Origin: Trichobilharzia regenti
Lineage: Eukaryota > Platyhelminthes > Trematoda > Strigeidida > Schistosomatidae
Direction: 5' to 3'
DNA length: 64,000 nt
NCBI GenBank assembly: GCA_944472135.2
Contig: OX235270.1
Span: 122,713,842-122,777,841 of the forward strand
The notes below the pieces were generated by a model that worked only from the letters and a program-made list of their open reading frames with translations, was not told the DNA's origin and made no database searches. The translations under genes were made by a program, and so were the position numbers. Numbering within the stretch: the first letter of the stretch is position 1; every line of letters begins with the position of its first letter. This document shows positions 32,801 through 43,035 of this stretch, in pieces.

Positions 32801-35800
32801 CATGCGATTCGCTCCCGCCAAATGCAAGATGATGTTACAGGACTGGACTACATCGACGCCTAGTTTAAAAATAGGAAGTGAAGTGGTAGAGCACGTTGAC
32901 CGCTTCACTTATTTGGGAAGTACCATCAGCCCCAACGGGTTGATCTCTGACGAAATCTCAGCACGAATACAAGGGGCTCGTTTCGCATTTGTTAGTTTAC
33001 GCCGACTCTGGCGTAGACGAGATGTTCGACTATCGACCAAAGGGCGGGTGTGCGTCGGTGGCACAGTGGTTAGGACTCTCGCCGACCATGCACATGGTCC
33101 CGGGTTCGAGCCCACGCCGGCGCACACCTGATATCTATGGTCGGCCTGCGAAATTTGGGCTACCGATATCCATGCTGAAAATTCCATACTTGTACCAAAA
33201 GTACAGTGTGGAATCAAGCTGTAAATCAAAAATAAAAAAAAATAAAATAAAAAAATAAAATCAGTCCGCTCCGTCCTCCTTTATGGTTGTGAGACCTGGC
33301 CACTGAGAGTGGAAGACATGAAAAGACTAGCTGCCTTTGATCATAGGTGCCTGCGTTCTATTTCCCGTGTAAAGTGGCATAATAAGGTGAGCAACATGGA
33401 GGTTAGGCGTAGAGTTCTAGGTAAACAGGGGAAATCAATCGACGAAGTCGTGAAGCTACATCGACTGAGATGGTTAGGACATGTGTTACGTATGCCAAGT
33501 CATCGCCTCCCTCGACGAGCTATGTTAGCGGATATAGGGTCAGGCTGGAAAAAAGCTAGCGGCGGTCAAACAAAAACTTGGCACCAGTCAATGAAATCCA
33601 CAACAGTTGGTCTTAGCCACGTAGGAAGGTGTAGACTTCCAGGCTGGGGTCCTCGGGACGGTAAAAACCTATGGTTGGAAACAATTGGTGACATGGCTCA
33701 AAATCGTTCTCAGTGGCGCAGATGCATCCACTCCCTGTGACTTATGATCTTCAATGAAATTGTTTTGTATTTCTTTATTACTCCTTTGTCTCACACCTCT
33801 GCTCACTGTTTCTATTATGCTTTTCTTGTACTTTCTTCTCTTGCTTCGCGTGCTACACGGAATGTGGCGACTTGAACTTCCGCACATTTGTGCAAAGTTC
33901 TATGTCGAAAACAGACAGGCAGACAGACAGACATAGATTTCAATGCAAGCCAATATTAGTTAGAAAACCATTGAAAAACAGAGATAGCTATTTTGTTCTG
34001 GTTCGAAATTTCAGCACTGAGCATCCACAGTCCCACCTAAGATAGAACTCAAGACCTTCAGGTTACGAGGCTAGTCTGTTGACCGGGTGAAAATCTAATG
34101 ACCTTCGAATTCCGCCTTCTAGCAATTTGCAGGATATAGCGCTACTCTTATCCAATGCATTGATGAGTGTCTGCCCCTATCTTAAGTACCCACTGGTCAC
34201 TAGAACTACAAAGATTTCGTCCCGCAGTCAGTTACTAAGATTAGTTGATTATTTTGAAGTGTTTGGTTTCAGGCTTTTGATTGATTTCAAGAAATATCCC
34301 GTCACAAATCTACATCAGACCTTTTCTAAGTGATGTCGGTTTGTGGAAAAATCTACCTTGAAATCAATCGAGCCCCTATAAATAATTTCTTTTTAAGTTT
34401 TATAAGAATCGGAAGTTTATCATTACGTTGGTTGATGTTTATTCATGAAATGGCGCTAGTCCTCGGTACATTTATCTAGACACCAACCACTTTTTCAAAC
34501 AAACAACTACACTGTGATAAGGCTTTAGGGAGTAATATTTTCTTAGTGTAGCAGTTGCATAAGCGTCATTTACCATGTAGAAAAATAAGTGTTCAGTTTT
34601 CAAAGATTGATGTTGTTGCGATGTTTGTTACTTACCTTGGATCATTTTTTATTTAAGCGGAGAAAATTAGGAGTAGAATAAAGAGGAGCAAAACCAGTAA
34701 ATAGCTAATTATTTAAGGGACTTACTGAAGTAGGCTAGTTGGTCGAATTGCCCGAATGTTTAGTAACCAGTAATTGAAAAGCTTTCTTCAACAACATACT
34801 TTTAAAATTCCCTACTTGTTCACTCACTCAGTCTCCTTAATGAATTCGAAAAGGACAAAAACAGTGATTTGCTTACGTTTGCTAAATATAACAGTTTAAA
34901 CGGTTGCACTTTAAAGCTTATATCTATGGAAATGGAAAGGTCATAACTAAAATGAAACACTGATAAGCCAGGATTCGTAGCTATTTGCTCTCAAACTCCT
35001 TTAAAGTCGTGGTCTTGAATTACCATTTTGAAAACTTCCTGCAGATAAAAAACAGCTTAGGAACTCTTGCAGATATATGTTTCTCCAGTTATTGAAACAA
35101 TGCGAAATGGACACTATAAAAAGCGAGCTAATAATCTGTAGATTGCACCCCCTACTCAAACGAAATCCTGGTTTCAGTTCATGAAATGTTTGACAGTTGA
35201 TCTGAGCCACATACGCGGGTGTAAACTACCTGATCACGGTCTTCGGGATGCTAAGAATCAGTGACCGGTGATATGGCTCAAAATCCTCAATGACGCAGAC
35301 GCATTCATTCTTTGTGATCAGCCATATCCAATAAAATCCTATTGTTACCCACAATACTATTCTTTCTACTTCACATTTCAGAATCTCTTTTTTCCTCTTT
35401 TGTTTTCCTTTGTGTGGTGCATAAAGTGTGGCACTCAATCTGCTGCTGCTCTTCAGTGCAAAGTTATGTATTGAAATCAGTCAGAATCGTAATATTTATT
35501 TTCTGCATCAAGTGATACTCTTAGTTGAATGCTTGAGGTTGTATACAACTACATAATGAATGATACCAAATATGTAGTGCAAATACGAGTTTTTCTCTTT
35601 TCCGTGAATTACGTGATTCGGTTTACGAGTATTTTCGTCACCGTTATAGGATGTTCAATAAAGAAAATAATTGGGGGTACATACAATGTGTAATTAAAAG
35701 GATTTTATATGTTCTACGTAATGCACTATGTTTATTTTTAATATATTTACTGTTTCTTTTTAATAAAAAAAACTTGTCGTTTTCCACTAATATATTTAGA

Positions 35801-35980
35801 GCGTCAGACGTACCTGCTATACGTAAATATTTTCCTCAAGCGCAAATTCTTCAAATAGCTAATACTGGTCACTGGATTCATTTTGATGCTCCAAATACAG
35901 TCATCAGTTTGCTTACATCTTTTATGCAAAAGGAATCAATTGACGTCACTTCATATACAGATGTTACGGAGCTCAAGTAG
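26692..35980 (+). CDS. ABHD11-like alpha/beta hydrolase, five exons
   Basis: Exons 26692-26840, 26874-27047, 27077-27262, 31150-31340 and 35800-35980, all with GT/AG junctions and compatible phases, give about 293 codons. Motifs in family order: LICHGLLG (oxyanion region), VVAVDLRNHGNSPHS, the nucleophile elbow GHSMGG (Ser in exon 2), VVLDISPV, RAFLLTNL, FWRVNL, and ANTGHWIHFDAP with the catalytic His in exon 5. This set is typical of ABHD11, a mostly mitochondrial serine hydrolase of vertebrates. The first two introns are only 33 and 29 nt; the last two are 3.9 and 4.5 kb and filled with LINEs. Exon 1 has 149 nt where 150 are needed: a 1-nt frameshift near 26781-26784 (finding). Start ATG chosen as the first in frame with the homologous region. 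Confidence 0.85.
26874..27047 (+). CDS. ABHD11-like exon 2 (nucleophile serine)
   Basis: 174 nt, phase 0 at both ends; cattcatag|gtcgtg to aatgacg|gtagtt. Contains VDLRNHGNSPHS and LLGHSMGGKA. Confidence 0.88.
27077..27262 (+). CDS. ABHD11-like exon 3
   Basis: 186 nt; ttgttag|ccagag to ttcct|gtaagt. Encodes KLVVLDISPV followed by a helical cap segment ending MEDWKEAVP. Confidence 0.85.
27838..29738 (-). mobile_element. CR1/jockey-type LINE, 5'-truncated, in intron 3 of the hydrolase gene
   Basis: Antisense to the host gene. Minus-strand frames in order: 29734-29417 (N-terminal spacer), 29468-29112 (KSMGPDNLHPRLLKE, NYRPISLTS), 29075-28731 (AQHGFRRNLSCLSNL, VVFIDFSKAFDKVPH), 28705-28151 (YADDLKIWR, catalytic), 28145-27891 (C-terminal HSRKVQ, NSWNRLPEEVVS). 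Several frameshifts separate them, including one that removes the box expected near VRQGSVLGP. The 3' end carries an aaatct-type repeat tail at about 27838-27860. Inactive. Confidence 0.88.
29739..31149. other. Intron 3 of the ABHD11-like gene, no feature recognised
   Basis: AT-rich intronic sequence; the frame at 29909-30106 has no recognisable motif. Confidence 0.4.
31150..31340 (+). CDS. ABHD11-like exon 4
   Basis: 191 nt; attttgtag|gacttc to cttatc|gtaaga. Encodes MRAFLLTNLE, FWRVNLNAI and RPTLVLAASKGDYLS. The reading frame is continued by exon 5 in phase 2. Confidence 0.88.
33048..33262 (+). mobile_element. SINE, type II, full length, inserted in the LINE RT frame
   Basis: Head gtgtgcgtcggtggcacagt with B box gggttcgagccc, type II body as at 20593, and an A/T-rich tail. 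It interrupts the RT frame between STKGR and VRSVLL. A few bases of the LINE seem lost at the junction and no clear target duplication is visible. Confidence 0.9.
33309..33740 (+). pseudogene. C-terminal part of the interrupted LINE protein
   Basis: 143 codons downstream of the SINE. Carries the conserved post-RT region: FDHRCLRSI, EVRRRVLG, LHRLRWLGHVLRMP, GGQTKTWHQ, WGPRDGKNLWLETIGDMAQN and the end IHSL. Open to its natural stop, but cut off from the RT part by the SINE. Confidence 0.88.
33980..34230 (-). mobile_element. Diverged Smalpha-like SINE
   Basis: Matches the repeat at 10250-10470 with many changes: ctcaagaccttcaggttacgag corresponds to the B-box/anticodon side, and ggatatagcgct...ccaatg and ccactggtcact correspond to the distal part. 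The hammerhead region (about 33995-34020) is no longer recognisable as a core. Boundaries approximate. Confidence 0.5.
34231..35194. other. Intron 4 sequence, no feature recognised
   Basis: AT-rich, no convincing frame or repeat. Confidence 0.4.
35195..35475 (+). mobile_element. Fragment of the second RTE-type LINE family, extreme 3' end
   Basis: Reads VDLSHIRGCKLPDHGLRDAKN and ADAFIL, a decayed version of VGLSHVGRCRLPGWGPRD...IHSL at 33610-33740, then a matching pyrimidine-rich 3'UTR including the ttcagtgcaaagtt(a/c)tatg end. Confidence 0.75.
35800..35980 (+). CDS. ABHD11-like exon 5 (catalytic histidine, stop)
   Basis: 181 nt after acceptor tatatttag. Encodes IRKYFPQAQILQIANTGHWI and HFDAPNTV; the His of GHWIH is the expected triad residue. 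Stop TAG at 35978. Confidence 0.88.
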
Positions 35981-36684
35981 GCCAAATGAAAAAAGTTCAA
36001 AAAAATAATACCATTGCTGTCAGAAAGAATAACTAAATGCTGTGTTGAGATGACTTTTCTTTTTCCCTTATTTTTGTTGTTGTTGTTGTTTGTATTGCAT
36101 ACTTCTACAGAAACAAAATATAAAGTTTCACTATAAATGTCTTGTTCACCGGGTTTACTTTATATAATTAGAAGGTTGATGAAGGCGTAAAATAGTTGCA
36201 AATTTTCAACTACTTCGTCCACGTTATTAATACACTTAATCTTAAGAAGCTGTGATATATATATATATATATATATATATGCCTGTCGACAATACTGTAC
36301 CTTAATCCTTTTTCTCTATGCTACCTTGACCGATGACCATCGAAGTTATGCGTGATAAGATAGTTGTCCGAAATGACATCCTACAGGATTTACTTAACAT
36401 GCTATAGACCAGCTGAGTTAAAGAGTAAACCGATGAAGTATTGAATAAATTTCTATTTATGTAGATGGAAATTAAAATAACGTTGTAGGAAATGATTAAC
36501 CTGTTTGTGTCCAGTACTACACTTTCCATTTACTCCAGAAGTCTTGTTGCCGAAGTAAATCATTGTTTACAGCTGTCCGTTATGCGACGCAGTCTAGCTG
36601 GGAAATGTTTCGAAAGATTTTACGTACAAGGTCAATAAGGTGGGCCACACTTATGTTTATCTTTACGAAAGGGTGTATGAAATA
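35981..36684. other. 3'UTR and downstream flank of the hydrolase gene, up to the palindrome
   Basis: A likely polyadenylation signal is atataaa near 36117-36123. An (AT)13 tract lies at 36255-36280. From about 36600 the sequence weakly resembles LINE RT of the second RTE family, leading into the palindrome arm. Confidence 0.45.
36255..36280. repeat. (AT)13 microsatellite
   Basis: Uninterrupted AT dinucleotides. Confidence 0.95.
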
Positions 36685-36689
36685 CATGT

Positions 36690-37850
36690 GACAGTCAAAT
36701 GGATGTCAGTCTGTTTCCTAATGCGTCCAGTATATCCGCTGCTGTCTTGAGTCGTAGGTTGTATAAAATGCGTGAAAAAATGATTCGTGAAGAACATACT
36801 GGCTTCGTTCATCTCGTTGATGCATTGGTCATGTGTTCATCCATCATCAGTTGTTAGAACACAGTTGCTCGTATCGCAGGCCAGCTATCACTGCCTTTGA
36901 CCAATTGGGCTGAACCTCCTCCTCTGAAATCGCCTGTTGACATCACTAAGGTTCTACAGCGAAACCGCTTAAGCACAGTGAGAACTGTCACTCCTAATCC
37001 CATCAACACTGGTGTAATACAGGGTGGCCCAGTCTCACCATATCTCTTCGATATCGATGACATGTAGGCTTCCCAAATCGTAATTAGTCGGTTGGAGATC
37101 AATGTCAGTAAATATGATAACGTGCTTTTCCCCGACTAATTGCAAAGTACTGTCGCAAGATTGGCAGGAGTCTGTATCTGTACTCACCCTCGTAGATTCG
37201 CCGTTATAAGCAGTCGAATATGTGCATATCTAGTTACTTGTAAGAGCAGTGGTGGAGATGTGATAGACGACTTCCCTAACCATATAGTCAAAGCCAAAGC
37301 AACATATACCCATGTGGAGCACATGTGGCGCAGTTATGGCACAAGCCTGATCGTCAAAGGTCGTATTTACAATACTTCAGTGTGTGATCCTACTGTGTGT
37401 CAGATAACCTAGACCTGTGTGAGCTGGGGATGTGAGGCGATTTCCTGTGTCTGATCACCGTCACCCTTATAGAACCACTTTCATCAAGTTGCGCAGTCTG
37501 AGAATCATCGACGTATCTTTAGACTTGATGGTGATGGTCTTCCAGTAAGCGTTGTAATCTCGGGACATCGGCTTCTGTGGATTGGAGACGTACTATGAGA
37601 GTCATCCAGGAGGCTCTAGTATGTTTTACAGTTTGCTAGCTCTGAGACTCGATGGGAAAATTGTAAGTCTGGTCAGTCTATGATGTGACACAATAGGATG
37701 AACGATAGATGTGTTAGATTAGCGTCTGTTGATGAATCATGGCTTCCTGGGCGAGGTCCGATAGATAGTCTGAATTATTGGCTAGAGAGGTTATCAGATA
37801 TGATTGTGAAGCGCAGTCAATGGCGGAGATGCTGATATTAGTTCCATTCC
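36690..37850 (+). pseudogene. Decayed RTE-type LINE (second family) in left arm
   Basis: Fragments in order: REKMIREEHTGF (thumb-side RT motif), NTGVIQGGPVSPYLFDIDD (family GVRQGCPLSPFLF), then IVKAKATYTHVEHMWRS and VKGRIYNTSVC, then WLPGRGPIDSLN and KRSQWRR near 37830. Many stops. The catalytic (Y)xDD box is missing in this arm because of the 108-bp deletion at 37062/37063. Confidence 0.8.
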
Positions 37851-40389
37851 CCTCTTTCCGAAATGAAAAGTGATGACAGCTTGCGAAATGCCCCTGATAA
37901 GTATGCCAGTCTGCTTGCATGATTCCATTGATCAATCACTACGTATTTTGTATGTGTTGTAATTCACTTTTGCGGTGCATCTCTATAAAATCAAAATAAG
38001 TTACAAAACATCAGGTCTAAAATTTTTTGGATGGAAAGAGAAAAGAAAAGGACAAACAGGAAGAGAAACCTATTAGGGAGATGATGATTTTTAGTCCGAT
38101 GATAGATAGCCACAGTAGGGAAAATATCTGAACGTGTTTTTCCTGATAGTTCATTGCTTTCTTTGTTAGTCCTATTACTGCAGCGTCCAGTCTATGTGGA
38201 GATAGCAGGTGAACTATCTGTGATAATGTCTTAGGAGTCTGGGACTACATTGGCGTCTATGTGATTTTTGCATCTATCAGGCGTCACTGAATTGAGATTT
38301 ACACAAATTTAATTTCAATCTCTCCGGACAAGAATGGTAAATGTTCTCGAATCCGTAAACGAACCTGCCAAATTGTATACCCTATACGAATTCATTCACT
38401 GTGACAGTTAGACCAGTATATTCATGAAGAGGAACTAAGCTTGGGTAAATTGTCTTTCTGTTTCGCGGTGAACACTGGAGGGCTACTGAAGAATAGGAGC
38501 AGATGTTCAGAGTAGAATTTCCCAATTACCGTTTTGTTTAGAGGTCGACATGGAGGCCTTAGGCTTAGCGCCCTTAAATTGCAGACACAAAAGTAGTGGC
38601 ATTTCCTTCATTGTTACCACATCATGTTCACAAATATTAGGTTTCACGCGCTTCTTTATATATCGGTTTTCCCTTAGAAGGACATGGAGCTCTTTCTCGA
38701 TACAATGTCTAGAGAAAACTGACCTTTCTGTGAATGTTGAGCTTCTTATCGAAATGCGATCACAATTCATTGATACAAAGCCAAGAAAATGTGTGTGTAT
38801 ATATAGCTCCGGTTTCTACTTTCCGAAATATACTTCTTTTGATGGATCCAACTTCCCCACTCATTAGTGAAACGCCAAGAAGATGTAGTCATTATATTGT
38901 CTTTCTCAGGTGAAGTTAATCTCTGACTGTATACTATTGAAGTGAATTAAAATCAAATCCTTGTATAGACATTTCTCGTAGACAACAAAAGAGTCATAAG
39001 TTCAATAAGTTGGTTATTTCGTTCTTGCATGCGCCTCTTTCAAGTGGTCAGGCCTCCTACCCACTACATTTCCGGACATAGTCTCGAATCCATATTCCAT
39101 CAGAAAACTGGATAGGGCCAGACAACTGTTCCTACAGGAATGTGCACCAACCATCTTAACAGTGATCCAACACAATAACACGTTGTGAGTAAAAACGTTA
39201 CCACTTGTCCAGTAAGCTGTAATTTGCGACATAGCATTAATGTAACTGAGAGATGTTTGATTTCACTAGTTCTGTCTGTCAGCAATCTTATTAGAATGAT
39301 GAACATTGAAATGACATGTCATCTAAGAGATGGCGTCGATGAAATTCAGTAAAGAATTCCTCACCAACTGGTTCCCTAATGTATGGTGCGAAGTCACATA
39401 CTCACAGATGTCGCTGAATGATGACAGTGCTATATCGAAGAATTGTAAAAATCGCATTTCATGAATATAGGAACAGAACTTGGGTGCAGCGGTAGAGTGT
39501 AATTTCATCATAGAGTAGATTTACTTGACAAAACCACATAATCGTCAGTAAATAGTACTGTACAGCTGCGTGATTATATCAAACAAATTTACTTCATGAT
39601 AGAATTAGAATCCATGAGTTATTGAATCAAAAGGTAGTGGTTGAATGTTAACGGGGTCCTCATAACCTGATTTTGTGTTAGATCACTGGTAGGCTGATTG
39701 GTTTGCACCGTTCAAGATTCGGTGACTAGAAAGTGATAGGTCTCTGGTTCTTCCTAGTTTTCTAACTGATATAGATTCCAGACTATACTTATCTTGGAAT
39801 CACCGAGGTATTCACAAACCCAACAACCTAAATTTATAATTGTACATTTTGATAGAACAATTTGTGCGGAACTGATGAAAAATATGGAGGAAGTGTACTA
39901 GATTTATGTTATTACTGTTAGTTAGCTGCTCCACTTTTTCAGGTACTTGGCATCCTATAAGAAAGGCATGATTTTAGACACATAGCTTGCTGGGTTATCA
40001 ATGAGGAAACACTGCAAAATGTTTGCTTAAGTTTTGTAAACCTAGGTTTGTAATGGTCATTGACCTTATCTGAATTATGTTACGAAATTTTATCCCTCAG
40101 AATGAAGTCGTCATTGAAAAAATGCAACCTTGTCAAGCCTAATTTATAAGCTCGCTAGTTTTCTTTACGGTCCAAAACCCGGCTAAAAAGGGAGGTTTGG
40201 ACATAGGCCTAGCGATCCTACCACACAAAACCAACCAAACTGCTACAGATATTTCAACGCACAAAAAATGCTAAAAATATAAGAAACAAACGCATTCATC
40301 GTTGGAATCAGAGAGACCAAATGACGCAGGCTGGTGAAAGCCTCCCGGAAACCAGTCAACCGATGACTTGCATCTATGAAAGAGAGAAT
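37851..40389. other. Left-arm sequence without recognised content
   Basis: Mirrored at 49700-52238, and in unit 2 at 60710-63248 on the right; the left arm of unit 2 (53798-54526) carries only its inner part, equal to 39661-40389. The short frames (38507-38867, 39014-39511 and mirrors) repeat only because the DNA repeats; they have no recognisable motif. Confidence 0.5.
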
Positions 40390-41140
40390 AAGAATGGGGA
40401 GGTAGAATGTCCGTACAATCATTGAGGTTTGGAAGTCTGCCCAGGTAGCGAACGAAATGAGAAGATATGGAATAGAAGTACTGGGTATATGCGAAAGCAG
40501 ATGGAAGGGATGTGCACTGTCAACATAGTAAACTGGTGAGTCAGTAATCTACTCCGGTCACACAGACGACAACCACGAGCACACTCGGGCAATGGATGGC
40601 TATCATGATGTCACTAGTGGTAGCCAAAGCCCTAATGCAGTGGGAACCAATTTCATTCAAGACCATGACAGCAAGATCCAACTCAAAAGGAAGGAAGGAA
40701 GGTTAGAATTATCATGAAATGCTGCACACCTGCAAACAACGCGGAACAAGAGAAGAAGGAAGATTTTACAGACAACTAGAAGCAATAATGTACAATACCC
40801 CGAACAGAAATATCAAAATCTTCATGGGTGATACGAATGCCGAACTCGTAGCTGATAATACAGGAAGAGAATTCATCATGGGTCGAGAAGCTCTCACTCG
40901 GAGAAATGAATGAGAACGGAGAATTATTCTCAGACTTCTGCACTTTCAATGATTCGGTAGTCGGAGGCAGTGTGTACAAACACAAGGATATACACAAAGC
41001 AACATGGATTTCGCCTGACGAACACACCACGAACCAGATAGACTCCATTTCAATGTTGCCCAAGGAAGTGGAGACGCAGCCATTCTGATAGACACAAAGT
41101 CGAGAAGGGGAGCAGATCTGGGCTCAGCGTTTATTATCTG
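40390..41140 (+). pseudogene. RTE relic, endonuclease part, left arm unit 1
   Basis: Frameshifted remains of the same RTE family as 46254-49229: NEMRRYGIEVLGICESRWKG, then ESVIYSGHTDDNHEHT, NIKIFMGDTNAELVADNTGR, EFIMGREAL, MNENGELFSDFCTFNDSVVG and VYKHKDIHKATWISPDEHT. It stops near RGADLGS, where unrelated sequence begins. Confidence 0.88.
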
Positions 41141-41878
41141 AACATATAATAGGACATTCAGCTACAGGATTGTATAGAGGAGAAAATAAGTCTTCCTTCA
41201 AATTTATTCTGGAACATCTTATCGATTCAAGACACCAGATGAACTCAAACAAACTTCATAGTCATCTATGGAATGCACGGAAACCTTGCCAAAAGCTTAC
41301 AAATCAGAGTCTTTTAAATAACAGAACTATGGCTATCCATATATACTAAAGCCTGAACTCTGCGTAGAAGGTAAGTTTGTTTAGTTATTAAACTTACAGA
41401 TCTGATTTGTCTAAGCATTTTTAAGCGTAGTTTCTCCCTTTTCCTCACTTTTCACATTATTACATCTCTGCCTCCTATAACACTGATCTTGAAATGACAT
41501 TCTGATTTCAGTTGAACTATACTCAATCCTGACAGTTGTCCTGTTACCCAATTTACTTACCTTACTTTATCTCGCCTTAGTCTCTATCTGATCAGTGCCT
41601 CTTCTGTATGTAATTTTCTCTGTAGTCTTTTTATTTCTACCTAAAACTAGAAATCTTAGTAGCACATATTCAGAAGCGTTCCTTTTGTGGCTAAGATAAC
41701 GTGTATTACATATGCGTGATTGAGAATGATACTAGAAAGATTATCTCTTCACCGAATGCCTCTTCTGTTTCTGGTTTATTGAATCAAATTGTTTGGTTTG
41801 TTTGTTTTGTGACTTTGTTGTAGGCTATTCTGTCTTCATGTAGCTAATAGTGATATTGAGTCTGTATATGATTATTAG
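41141..41878. other. Sequence inserted between the two halves of the RTE relic
   Basis: Together with the SINE at 41879 it fills the gap between the endonuclease relic and the inner arm end. No recognisable coding content. Mirrors: 45084-45821, 55278-56015, 59221-59958. Confidence 0.45.
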
Positions 41879-42115
41879 TGCGTCGGTGGCACAGCTGTAT
41901 AATGCTCGCCAACCACGCCGGTGCTTCGGGGTTCGACTCTTGGCCGATGCGATCCTTTACCTTGCTAAGCCAGTAATAAGACTGATAAAGAGGGAAAGTT
42001 GGGCATGAGGCTAGGAACCCCATTGCGTAAACATAAACACCATTGCTACTGGAACTACTAGTCTCTAGCTTGAAGACCTATGCTCCACTAGGAACGTAAA
42101 AGGAATAAAGAAAAT
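41879..42115 (+). mobile_element. SINE, type I, left arm unit 1
   Basis: tRNA-like head (tgcgtcggtggcacagctg; B box gggttcgactctt, degraded), body gcatgaggctaggaacccc, 3' end gaagacctatgctccactag. More diverged than the copy at 4699. Confidence 0.88.
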
Positions 42116-43035
42116 GTTGTTATTAACACCTTGAGAACAAACTTTATTCGAAGAGACGTTGCTCGCATACTATTTAGAAACTGTAATAAAATTAACAGCA
42201 CGGTAGAGGTTTGTTCTATGCAGTAGCTTATGGTGTCTCGTAGTACATTTATTGCTATTGCGAAGTCGAAAATATGAGCTAATTAACCCTAAGCAATGTT
42301 CAATCTGAAGCATTTGTACCACCGTCATGTACCTGACAGTACGTCGTATTGGAATGATGAACTCGATTTCTTCATAGTCACAATTATCATGTTTGGACCA
42401 TAGATAAGAAAGATGTTTTCTATGTGATTATTATATTACAATTAGTATTCCCTTTGATAGTAATGGGAAAATCATGTTTCAATAACATGCGTCCAGGGAT
42501 CCTTCAGCTTCACCTCTTCAGTAGCTGAGTTTCCATTACTATCTTTCACTAGCTTCATCTGCTTTGATCTCTTCCGGTTAGGGACTTGCTTATTCCGTAA
42601 AGAGTGGTTAAGTCTCTCTAACCTTCAGCCTGTTCTGTTTCAGTATCCGGCGGTGAGATCTTAATATGGACAAAAACTACAACTAACACTCCAAACACGC
42701 CACATGTGACAGGCCGTAAGCAGTTGTCCCATGGGAGCAACATGTGTTTCAGGTAGTCCAAGTAGAAACCACCTGCCATACCGTGGGCAGCCAAACAGTT
42801 TCATTGGCACACAAGCGTTTGCAGTTCCTCGCCCATCCCCTCCTCATCACTTTCATCCTTGTACTTTCCCGTCACTATTATTAGTATTCACCAGGTATGT
42901 GCCAAATTTGTTTTCCTCATCTCACATCACTTTTAACATAACTTCATGGGTCGTTTCTCCAAATCCTCTAAACTCTGCTATGATTCATGGCAGAGAGAGC
43001 GAGGAACACTACTATTGGTCTGTTAAACTCCACTA

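Larger units (their letters stand above)
31865..33950 (+). mobile_element. RTE-type LINE (second family), interrupted by a SINE
   Basis: Sense to the hydrolase gene, in intron 4. The frame 31872-33047 holds the RT core: AAGPDGMTPEVFK, QAGFRPGRGCIDHIFTLRQI, LDLKAAFDSVDREVLW, SGVRQGCPLSPFLFN and the catalytic YADDIVLLGED. A type II SINE (33048-33262) splits the protein; coding resumes as VRSVLLYGCETWPLRVEDM and runs to 33740 with WLGHVLRMPSHRLPRRAML, GRCRLPGWGPRD and NRSQWRRCIHSL. The endonuclease half is missing (5' truncation). The 3'UTR ends in a cagacaga repeat near 33915-33932. Confidence 0.88.
36685..42326 (+). repeat. Palindrome unit 1, left arm (about 5.64 kb)
   Basis: Inverted copy of 44636-53512. 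Paired positions sum to 86962 from 42326 back to about 40832, then to 90089 (offset by the RTE inserted in the right arm) back to about 37062, then to 90197 (a 108-bp indel). Example: the frame 40906-41088 (+) equals 45874-46056 (-), and 38507-38770 (-) equals 51319-51582 (+). Outer end near 36685, inner end at accgtc (42321-42326). No intact genes: the arm holds LINE relics and one SINE. Confidence 0.95.

Noticed and set aside
38507..39511. Overlapping frames repeated in both arms, as possible palindrome genes
   Set aside because: They recur only because the DNA recurs. They lack motifs, and overlapping frames on both strands are equally long; no splice or promoter context is visible.
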